A stretch of 7,942 nucleotides of DNA from Candidatus Njordarchaeota archaeon (lineage in GTDB: Archaea; Thermoproteota; JANJXX01; Panguiarchaeales; Panguiarchaeaceae), in contig JAGSHR010000080.1 in the NCBI GenBank assembly GCA_029855985.1, positions 1 to 7,942 of the forward strand. The letters run 5' to 3'. Numbering within the stretch: the first letter of the stretch is position 1; the number at the start of each line of letters is the position of its first letter. Position numbers and translations under genes: made by a program. Positions 1-5,543 of the stretch are shown here, in pieces. The notes under the pieces were generated by a model. That model was not told the origin of the DNA. It saw only the letters and a program-made list of their open reading frames with translations, and made no database searches.

Positions 1-21
1 GGAGATGTGTATAAGAGACAG
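1..21 (+). other. Nextera/Tn5 library adapter remnant (artefact)
   Basis: Bases 3-21 read AGATGTGTATAAGAGACAG, the 19-base Tn5 mosaic end used in Nextera libraries. The two G residues before it match the Nextera read-2 adapter, in which the mosaic end follows CTCGG. This is untrimmed adapter fused to the contig end and should not be treated as biological sequence. Genome sequence starts at about position 22, and whatever gene lay upstream is cut off here. Confidence 0.96.
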
Positions 22-22
22 C

Positions 23-121
23 CATTATATCTTTATTATATCTAAGTTAAAATTTCTTGAAAAAATTACCGTTATTCTCGGCATTTTGTTCACAAGTTTA
101 TTAATTGGTGTTTTAAAATGA
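23..121 (+). CDS. C-terminal fragment of a membrane protein (5' truncated by contig end)
   Basis: The frame starting at 23 stays open to a TGA at 119-121, while the other two forward frames close within about 30 bases. It encodes 32 residues: a short polar stretch with several lysines (SKLKFLEK) and then a hydrophobic run (ITVILGILFTSLLIGVL) ending in a single lysine. That is the layout of a C-terminal transmembrane helix. Its stop overlaps the next start as ATGA (118-121), the same arrangement as the next gene pair (1212-1215), which supports a real coupled gene. Everything upstream is missing, so its family cannot be told. A chance open frame in AT-rich DNA remains possible because the stretch is only about 100 bases. 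Confidence 0.5.
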   Translation, partial: HYIFIISKLKFLEKITVILGILFTSLLIGVLK

Positions 122-1215
122 AAAAAACGTTAAGTGTTCTACGTGGTAAAGAGCATTATGAACCAATTGTTGAGATGAACCCCGAGACACTAGCAGAGTT
201 AGATCTAAAGGAGGATGATGTTGTAGAGATCAAAGATTTTGAGGGCACTTTTCCCTTAATTGTTAAACCTCAGTCTCAATACCCCCCTAATTCGATTGTT
301 ATAGCGCCCTCAATTATGTACCGTTATGGTCTCATCGATGGTGAAGAAGTCGAGATTAGGAAAATCGAGAAACTTGATGAGGCTTCATTTATTAAAGCGA
401 GAATCACTGGTACATTCAAGAGTTGGTTAGACCATAGGAAAAAACTGTTAGGGATGCCAGTAACCCTTGATCAAAATATTTCTCTCTCGCCAGAATTGAA
501 TGTGTCCATAATTGACCTCAAACCATATGAACCAAACGATAGAAAAGCATACTTGATTACCCCGGAAACGATTGTTAAAACTCAGTATATGGGTCTCTAT
601 AATTTTATTGTTGTTATGGATCAGAGCAAAACTATGTTGGATGAGTGGAGGGGGCGGAAAAAATACAAGATCGCGAGAGCATTCTTCAAGCGAAAGATCC
701 AATACAAGATTCGTAGAGCTGCTAACTTGTCCATAATTACGCTAGCTGAGGAGCCAATGATTTATATTAATTGGATGCCCTTAAAAGTTGACTTGAGGAT
801 GATGTTTCAAACTATATTGGAGAGAATTTTTGAGAATATAACTCCAAAGCAAGAGTACATTTACCCTGATTATATAGAGTTAATGAAGTTCTTGGAGAAG
901 CACTTGGATGGAGCTGATCCGCGTTACCCACCATTGATTCTAATCATTAGCGGTAAAGAGTATGATTACAGTGAAAAGGATGCTGCACTAAATATGCTTG
1001 AACGCTTGAAGGAGAAGTACGGGCCATACATTAAGGTGGTTGGGGTCCCAATAGGACCAACTTATGGTGGCAGATTCCAAACTCTTAGGACTCTCACAGA
1101 AAACACGGGAGGAACATTCGTGGAAGCACGTTCCCCACTAGAATTAATTAGAAAGAGTATTTCTGTCTCCTCAATAATCGATTTACCCGAGGAAGTAGTG
1201 GGTGATTGGCTATGA
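118..1215 (+). CDS. Cdc48-type N module fused to a von Willebrand factor A domain
   Basis: The protein has 365 residues. Residues about 18-85 resemble the double-psi barrel half of the Cdc48/p97/VAT N module: an L-x-L-K-E-D-D-V-V-E-I start, a central I-V-I-A-P strand and a closing G-E-E-V-E-I-R-K. Residues about 88-155 resemble the second N subdomain (Cdc48_2), ending in the typical ITPETIVK strand. No AAA ATPase domain follows. Residues about 160-350 form a vWA-like fold: FIVVMDQSKT at 163-172, LILIISGK at 273-280, IKVVGVPIG at 305-313 and TENTGGTFVEA at 327-337. The metal site looks partly degenerate: D168-x-S170-x-T172 is kept, but the usual T-D-G after the fourth strand reads I-S-G-K. No signal peptide or membrane segment is visible, so it is probably cytoplasmic. 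GGTG at 107-110 lies 7 bases before the ATG. It overlaps both neighbours by ATGA. Biochemical function is unknown; a protein-binding adaptor role is inferred. Confidence 0.8.
   Translation: MKKTLSVLRGKEHYEPIVEMNPETLAELDLKEDDVVEIKDFEGTFPLIVKPQSQYPPNSIVIAPSIMYRYGLIDGEEVEIRKIEKLDEASFIKARITGTFKSWLDHRKKLLGMPVTLDQNISLSPELNVSIIDLKPYEPNDRKAYLITPETIVKTQYMGLYNFIVVMDQSKTMLDEWRGRKKYKIARAFFKRKIQYKIRRAANLSIITLAEEPMIYINWMPLKVDLRMMFQTILERIFENITPKQEYIYPDYIELMKFLEKHLDGADPRYPPLILIISGKEYDYSEKDAALNMLERLKEKYGPYIKVVGVPIGPTYGGRFQTLRTLTENTGGTFVEARSPLELIRKSISVSSIIDLPEEVVGDWL
1201..1215 (+). promoter_or_regulatory. Shine-Dalgarno site and ATGA translational-coupling junction
   Basis: GGTGAT at 1201-1206 is complementary to the archaeal 16S rRNA 3' end and lies 5 bases ahead of the ATG at 1212. 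That ATG overlaps the TGA (1213-1215) of the preceding gene. This decides the start of the ligase against the upstream TTG at 1206. Confidence 0.75.
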
Positions 1216-2438
1216 AAAAAGACATGGGATATATTGGAACTGAAATTGAAGTAATCATTTTGAACGGAGAAGGGAAAGTTGTTGATGCCTTCAGGGAAAT
1301 CGCTAGAAAATTGCCAAGAAGAGAAATAGGGAAAAAACACATTGATATTGAAACTAGCAGGGTTACACACGATGTATGGGAGAGCCAACCGGAGATCAAC
1401 ATTATGCCATTCTGGGAAGATGAATTTGATGAGTTCTACAAGGAATTAAGTTCACTTATAATCGACTTGTACGAGATAGGAGAATCCCTTGGATACAAAA
1501 TATGTTTGTTACCATTGCCGCCCAATGGTCACTCTGATCCTCTAATAGACCAAATACAGCCGAGGGACGCTGAAACCCAATCTATCCACTACCATTACTC
1601 TAAAGGCGGGGGGTTCCCAGATAAACGATCAAGATTACCATATTACAACGCTTTCGTTTTGACCTACCCAATACTCATGGCTGCTACCTTAACATCGAAC
1701 TTTGGTTTTGGCATTTTCAGAAACTACTTGGGTTCACGGTTCTACTTGGGCACCGCGATTTACCCGCCACCATTCATCGAAGCAAACAAGGAACCTGATT
1801 ATAACTATATGCTTAAGGAGCTGGAATTCATGAGAAGAGATTTAGGACTCATTCACCCTGTCCCAGATAACATAAGGCTCTTTGACATATCCTTCTTAAC
1901 GAAGGAAGAAGCTTACTGGTTGATCCCCCAGAAGAGTACAGTTGAACTTAGACCCTTTGATACGGTGCCGTCCCTCTTAATTATAGAAGCAATGTGGCTC
2001 ATAATAGCAGCAATAGGAAAGAAAGTAATGGATCATGAAAGGGCATTCCTCAACGTCAACAGAGACGCATTCAGAGTAATCTGGCGACTAAGAAGTAGAG
2101 TGATAAAGAAAGGATTTAACGCCAAAATACCGAAAACTGAAAAAGAAAACTTACCAAAAATTGGAGAAGAAAGGTGGCCAAAATTCCTCTATGATGACGA
2201 GATAACCACTGTCAAAGACGCGTTTCTTTGGCTTTTAGATGATTTGGAGGAACCCCTATCAAAAATAACTAAAAAATCAACTTTAGCTGGAGAAGTTCTC
2301 TTTAAATTTAGAAAATTTGTTAAAGATGGCTTAACACCGGGAGAAAGAATAGCAAAGAGATCAAAGGACAAAGATTTTGTTAAAACACTATTGGAAGTTT
2401 GCGATGAAACAATATACGATCCCTTCTACGTTCCCTAA
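1212..2438 (+). CDS. GCS2-family carboxylate-amine ligase (glutamine-synthetase fold)
   Basis: This gene encodes 408 residues, close to the usual length of the glutamate-cysteine ligase type 2/YbdK family. These enzymes use ATP to join a carboxylate to an amine through an acyl phosphate. Family features run along the whole chain: G-T-E-I-E at 9-13 (metal-binding glutamates), E-S-Q-P-E-I at 57-62, H-Y-H-Y at 126-129, a hydrophobic P-I-L-M-A-A-T-L-T-S-N-F-G segment near 153-165, S-R at 175-176, V-E-L-R-P-F-D at 244-250, and a C-terminal G-L-T-P-G-E-R-I near 373-380. I choose ATG 1212, not the in-frame TTG at 1206, because GGTGAT at 1201-1206 is a good Shine-Dalgarno site 5 bases ahead and the ATG forms an ATGA overlap with the previous stop. 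The coupling implies joint action with the Cdc48N-vWA protein. The substrate cannot be read from sequence: small-molecule amide formation such as gamma-glutamylcysteine, or peptide modification, are both possible. Confidence 0.82.
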   Translation: MKKDMGYIGTEIEVIILNGEGKVVDAFREIARKLPRREIGKKHIDIETSRVTHDVWESQPEINIMPFWEDEFDEFYKELSSLIIDLYEIGESLGYKICLLPLPPNGHSDPLIDQIQPRDAETQSIHYHYSKGGGFPDKRSRLPYYNAFVLTYPILMAATLTSNFGFGIFRNYLGSRFYLGTAIYPPPFIEANKEPDYNYMLKELEFMRRDLGLIHPVPDNIRLFDISFLTKEEAYWLIPQKSTVELRPFDTVPSLLIIEAMWLIIAAIGKKVMDHERAFLNVNRDAFRVIWRLRSRVIKKGFNAKIPKTEKENLPKIGEERWPKFLYDDEITTVKDAFLWLLDDLEEPLSKITKKSTLAGEVLFKFRKFVKDGLTPGERIAKRSKDKDFVKTLLEVCDETIYDPFYVP

Positions 2439-2440
2439 TT

Positions 2441-2460
2441 CCAATTTTTACTCTTTTTCC
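2441..2460 (+). terminator. T-rich terminator after the ligase operon
   Basis: Two T5 runs follow the ligase stop within 20 bases, as expected for archaeal termination, which relies on T-runs more than on hairpins. A 10-base palindrome, CCGCATGCGG at 2459-2468, lies just after the second run, but its possible stem is only 3 base pairs around a 4-base loop, so it is probably incidental. Confidence 0.45.
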
Positions 2461-2534
2461 GCATGCGGTTTTCCCAATCAAAATGAGAATACAGATTTTA
2501 CTTTTCCATAAAGCACTTCTACTCTTGGCTGCAT

Positions 2535-2555
2535 GAGAGAAAAAATAATGAAAAG
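2535..2555 (-). terminator. T-rich terminator after the acyl-CoA synthetase
   Basis: Read on the minus strand, the bases just after the synthetase stop give CTTTTCATTATTTTTTCTCTC, with a T6 run. Its position directly behind the stop, in a convergent gap with another T-run on the opposite strand, fits an archaeal terminator. Confidence 0.45.
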
Positions 2556-2556
2556 T

Positions 2557-4314
2557 TTATTCTTGTTTTTCTTCTTTTGTTTCTGCTCCTGATCCTTTTG
2601 CTTGCTCTTCTTCTTTGAGTACCCTCCTTAATATCTTTCCCACCAGGCTTTTCGGTAGTTCATCCCTAAATTCCCATAGTCTGGGTACTTTATATGCCGC
2701 TAGATGGTCCCTACAGAATTTCTCTAAGTCTTGTATTAATTGTTGCTTCTTTGTTTCGTCAGTTAATACATCCTTATATTCATCCTTTGGCACAATGTAC
2801 GCTTTAACGGTTTCTCCTCTATATGGATCAGGCACACCTATAACTGCTGCCTCTTTAACTGCTGGATGCTTGTATAGGACTTCCTCTATCTCTCTTGGCC
2901 ATACCTTGTATCCCGCCGCATTAATCATGTCCTTCTTTCTATCAACTATATAGAAGTATCCGTCTTCGTCCATTTTAGCTATGTCTCCTGTGTGTAGCCA
3001 CCCGTCTTTGAGAACTTTCGCTGTTTCTTCTGGCATATTCCAGTATCCTTTCATAACCTGCGGTCCTTTAACGACTAATTCTCCCACTTCTCCTATTGGT
3101 AATTCTTCTCCAGTTTCAACGTCAACTATCTTTGCGTCAGTGTTTGGGAAGGGTATCCCTATGCTTCCGTCTTTAATTTTCTTTGGATCATCTAGTGGGT
3201 TTACATGTGTAACAGGACTTGCTTCAGATAAACCGTATCCCTCAACAAGTAAGCCCCCCGTTAACTCCATAAACTTCTTTCTTACCACTACTGGTAGCGG
3301 GGCGGCTCCGGATATACATGCTCTTATTGTTGTTAGTTTGTATTTTTTGACTTCTGGGTAGTTGATTATTGCGACGTATATTGTGGGGACCCCTGGGAAG
3401 AATGTTACCTTGTATTTTTGTACTAACTCTAGAACATGTTTTGTTTCAAACCTTGGCACCACTATTACCGTGGCACCTGAAAGCATTGATGTGACAAACG
3501 AAACCGTTAGTCCGTAGATGTGGAAGAAAGGCAATACCCCCATCATTACGTCTTTTTCGGTGACGTTTCCCCATGCTTTGACAAATAATGCGTCTGAGAC
3601 CATGTTTGTGTGAGTTAGCATTGCCCCTTTTGGAACGCCAGTTGTTCCACCTGTGTACTGTAGTAATGCTACATCTTCCACGGGGTTTATATCAACTTTC
3701 TTGTATTCGGGTGGGTACTTCTTCAGTATTTCCATTAAGTCGTATGTTCCTGGGATCTTTTGTTTCTTTGGAACTTTTCCTAGTAATCTGCCTAGAAATG
3801 CTTTTGCTCCGGGAAGGAAATCACCTATGTTGGTTACAATTATGTGTTCTATAGGCGTTTTATCCTTAACGGCTAGGACTCTATCCACGAAGCTTATATC
3901 TCCAACTCTGTCCAATGTGATTATTGCTTTACTACCACTGTCGTTGAGTTGGTGTTCTAGCTCTCTCTCAACGTATAATGGGTTATGGGGTACAACTATT
4001 CCCCCTGCCTTTAATATCCCAAAGAATGCTATTGCGAATTGGGGTGTGTTTGGAAGATATATTGCGACCCTGTCTCCCTTCTTTATTCCAATTTCATTTT
4101 GCAAGAAGTTAGCGAAGCTTGATGAATACTTGTCTAGCTCTGCGTAGGTGATTTTTTTGCCCTCAAATATTAATGCTACATTATTAGGAAACTTTTTAAC
4201 GGTATCTTCGAACATTTCGTAAATTGTTTTTTCGGGAATATCCAGATTTTTTGGTACTCCTTTAGGCCATGATTTATGCCATGGGCGGTCTCCTTCAACT
4301 TTGTATATTCCCAT
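2557..4314 (-). CDS. fadD: Long-chain fatty-acid--CoA ligase (AMP-forming acyl-CoA synthetase)
   Basis: The protein has 585 residues, a full-length member of the acyl-adenylate-forming (ANL) superfamily. It activates a carboxylic acid with ATP to an acyl-AMP and then transfers it to coenzyme A. The phosphate-binding loop YTGGTTGVPKG is at 220-230, the GYGLSEASP motif at 359-367, the ribose-binding HTGD at 441-444, the hinge region YIVDRKKDMI at 455-464 and the catalytic lysine K560 in PKSLVGKILRR. Overall similarity is to the FadD/long-chain group; chain-length preference cannot be read. A charged, disordered-looking tail (about 566-585) follows the last motif. GGTG (minus strand, 4323-4320) lies 5 bases before the ATG. 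It stands alone on its strand, divergent from the amidohydrolase. It could feed fatty-acid degradation or activate aromatic or medium-chain acids; the symbol is a family-level assignment. Confidence 0.93.
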   Translation of the reverse strand: MGIYKVEGDRPWHKSWPKGVPKNLDIPEKTIYEMFEDTVKKFPNNVALIFEGKKITYAELDKYSSSFANFLQNEIGIKKGDRVAIYLPNTPQFAIAFFGILKAGGIVVPHNPLYVERELEHQLNDSGSKAIITLDRVGDISFVDRVLAVKDKTPIEHIIVTNIGDFLPGAKAFLGRLLGKVPKKQKIPGTYDLMEILKKYPPEYKKVDINPVEDVALLQYTGGTTGVPKGAMLTHTNMVSDALFVKAWGNVTEKDVMMGVLPFFHIYGLTVSFVTSMLSGATVIVVPRFETKHVLELVQKYKVTFFPGVPTIYVAIINYPEVKKYKLTTIRACISGAAPLPVVVRKKFMELTGGLLVEGYGLSEASPVTHVNPLDDPKKIKDGSIGIPFPNTDAKIVDVETGEELPIGEVGELVVKGPQVMKGYWNMPEETAKVLKDGWLHTGDIAKMDEDGYFYIVDRKKDMINAAGYKVWPREIEEVLYKHPAVKEAAVIGVPDPYRGETVKAYIVPKDEYKDVLTDETKKQQLIQDLEKFCRDHLAAYKVPRLWEFRDELPKSLVGKILRRVLKEEEQAKGSGAETKEEKQE

Positions 4315-4364
4315 TCAAACACCTTGTTAAATAGTTTTTGTTTTTCTATGATAGAATTTTAAGT
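4315..4364 (-). promoter_or_regulatory. Candidate promoter and Shine-Dalgarno site of the acyl-CoA synthetase
   Basis: On the minus strand CTTAAAA (4363-4357) fits the archaeal box-A pattern YTTAWAW. A start point about 25 bases further on, near 4335, would leave a leader of roughly 20 bases containing AAGGTG at 4325-4320, 5 bases before the ATG. The box is one of several AT-rich candidates here. A second, TTAAAATTTTAA at 4368-4379, is a perfect palindrome. Confidence 0.4.
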
Positions 4365-4430
4365 CCTTTAAAATTTTAACTATTCGCTTGAAAAAAATAA
4401 ATATTAATTTTTTAAACACTTCATTAAAAA

Positions 4431-4464
4431 CTATAAAAAATATAGAAAAAACCCTAATATACTT
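4431..4464 (+). promoter_or_regulatory. Candidate TATA region for the amidohydrolase
   Basis: CTATAAAAAATATAG at 4431-4445 contains a TATA-like box flanked by CTATA/TATAG arms, and CTAATATAC at 4454-4462 is a second candidate. The first would start transcription near 4460 and give a leader of about 70 bases. The second would start it near 4480, at or beside the first upstream mini-frame. The sequence does not decide between them. Confidence 0.3.
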
Positions 4465-4478
4465 CGAGATACTACAAT

Positions 4479-4534
4479 ATGAACATCGCAGAACTTTCAA
4501 TATGAAAACTATCGATTGGATGGATTATTTATGA
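4479..4534 (+). other. Two ATGA-chained mini reading frames upstream of the amidohydrolase
   Basis: An 8-codon frame (MNIAELSI, 4479-4505) ends in a TGA that overlaps ATG 4502. That ATG opens a 10-codon frame (MKTIDWMDYL, 4502-4534), whose TGA overlaps the ATG at 4531 of the amidohydrolase. The chain is plain in the sequence; whether it is translated is unknown. It might couple ribosomes to the main start, be a decayed N-terminus, or be chance. I see no clear Shine-Dalgarno site before either. Confidence 0.3.
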
Positions 4535-5436
4535 TAAAAGGGTATATCGATTTCCATGTGCACCCAATAGAGAGACTCATTTCACCAAAGGAACTCTTAT
4601 TTGAAATGAAAAGGTCAAACGTTGAGATAGCTGTTTTATTAGCTCTAGACATAGACAAGTCCATCCTCCAAGATAAAATGAACTCTAAAAAGTTCAGGAA
4701 AACTCTTGCAGACTCTATGGTTTGGGATATTGAAAGCCAATATCAGCTAGCACTAAATATCCTTGAAATTGGACGCACAGAAAATGAAACAGTTAAAAAA
4801 TTTATTGATGAAGCCCCCAACAACTTCATAGGTTTTGGCTCAGTAAACCCAAGACTAGGGAAAAAATATATAAAAGAATCAATTAATCGCATTGTCCAAC
4901 TTGGTTTTAAGGGTATAAAAATCATACCCACTCTCCAAATGTTTGATCCAAGCAAAGAGCGAAACTTAAAACATCTATGGAGACTCGCCTATGACAATGA
5001 TTTGATCATCCTAACGCATACCGGATGCGACCCTGGTCCATGGGAGTACTTTGGATTATGTAATGTTGGACACCCTGAGAAGTTGTTGAAATACATTTCT
5101 AACTTTGAAACTATCGTTGTATTAGCTCATGCTGGAGCATATTCTGCTGAGAATCCCGGATTATGGTTGGAATCCGCTTTATCTATAGCAAACAAGTACG
5201 AGCATGTTTGGTTAGATACATCCTCTGTCCCTTACTTATTCCACAATGAAAAAATTGTTGAAATGTTTCGAGAATACAATGTTTTAGATAAGACTCTCTT
5301 CGGTTCTGATTACCCCGTAGTTGTCGGACTGGACATGGCGAGAGCGGTAAAATTGATTGAAATTACTCCACACTTAACTGATACTGAAAAAATTAAAATC
5401 TTGAGGAACAATGCTTTGAAGCTATTACGCCTGTAA
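4531..5436 (+). CDS. Amidohydrolase-2 family metal-dependent hydrolase (COG2159-like)
   Basis: The protein has 301 residues and a TIM-barrel metallohydrolase pattern: D-F-H9-V-H11 at the end of strand 1, G-F-K-G-I-K130 on a middle strand, L-T-H163-T-G, V-L-A-H200-A-G and F-G-S-D260-Y-P. The two leading histidines, H163 and the final aspartate match the zinc ligands and catalytic aspartate expected in this family, which includes decarboxylases of the ACMSD type and various hydrolases. No signal peptide is seen, so it is cytoplasmic. The substrate is not predictable; neighbours give no firm clue, although a divergent acyl-CoA synthetase may suggest carboxylic-acid metabolism. ATG 4531 is preferred because the fold begins at once after it; an in-frame TTG at 4516 would add five residues. 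No strong Shine-Dalgarno site supports either, so the start is less certain than the function class. Confidence 0.85.
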   Translation: MIKGYIDFHVHPIERLISPKELLFEMKRSNVEIAVLLALDIDKSILQDKMNSKKFRKTLADSMVWDIESQYQLALNILEIGRTENETVKKFIDEAPNNFIGFGSVNPRLGKKYIKESINRIVQLGFKGIKIIPTLQMFDPSKERNLKHLWRLAYDNDLIILTHTGCDPGPWEYFGLCNVGHPEKLLKYISNFETIVVLAHAGAYSAENPGLWLESALSIANKYEHVWLDTSSVPYLFHNEKIVEMFREYNVLDKTLFGSDYPVVVGLDMARAVKLIEITPHLTDTEKIKILRNNALKLLRL

Positions 5437-5444
5437 GCATCATT

Positions 5445-5496
5445 CTTCGTTATTCTTGTTTTGTTTTAGTTAGTGAAAGTTTTTTATTCTTATTTT
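5445..5496 (+). terminator. T-rich tract after the amidohydrolase
   Basis: The bases after the stop are pyrimidine-rich with repeated T-runs, including TTGTTTTGTTTT at 5458-5467 and T6 at 5480-5485. This fits an archaeal termination zone. It leads directly into the promoter of the next gene, which argues that the two genes are separate transcription units. Confidence 0.4.
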
Positions 5497-5506
5497 CTAT
5501 ATTTAA
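5497..5506 (+). promoter_or_regulatory. Candidate TATA box of the thiamine-type binding protein
   Basis: CTATATTTAA at 5497-5506 resembles an archaeal TATA box. A start point about 25 bases on, near 5528, falls after the ATGs at 5508 and 5520 and before the ATG at 5544, which favours 5544 as the true start. An alternative box in the T-run at 5480-5486 would allow a start near 5508. Confidence 0.4.
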
Positions 5507-5526
5507 CATGTTGATAAACATGTTTA
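5505..5526 (+). promoter_or_regulatory. Paired palindromes, candidate operator
   Basis: AACATGTT occurs at 5505-5512 and again at 5517-5524. Each copy is self-palindromic and their centres are 12 bases apart, so they face nearly the same side of the helix. The second copy extends to a perfect 12-base palindrome, TAAACATGTTTA at 5515-5526. The pair lies between the likely TATA box and the preferred start codon, where a bound dimeric repressor would block transcription. The regulator is unknown; thiamine-responsive control is an inference from the gene downstream. Confidence 0.45.
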
Positions 5527-5543
5527 TTAAGAAGGGAATCACC

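Noticed and set aside
448..1402. Minus-strand open frames opposite the Cdc48N-vWA and ligase genes
   Set aside because: Both sense genes are well supported by domain motifs; the antisense translations show no family features or start signals.
2459..2468. Perfect 10-base palindrome CCGCATGCGG in the convergent gap
   Set aside because: Its hairpin would have only 3 base pairs around a 4-base loop. T-runs alone explain termination here, and a site this short can arise by chance.
2615..4147. Several plus-strand open frames opposite the acyl-CoA synthetase (2615-2953, 2981-3361, 3588-3854, 3653-4147)
   Set aside because: They are antisense shadows of a clear full-length coding gene, with low-complexity serine-, leucine- and proline-rich translations and no recognisable domain.
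4368..4379. Perfect palindrome TTAAAATTTTAA, plus a repeated AATTTTAA nearby (4355-4362 and 4372-4379)
   Set aside because: Low-complexity AT sequence in a promoter region; such palindromes are expected by chance and no second site supports an operator.
5437..5543. TPP riboswitch ahead of the thiamine-type binding protein
   Set aside because: The conserved CTGAGA-type and second-helix motifs of the THI box are absent, and the leader is too short and T-rich.
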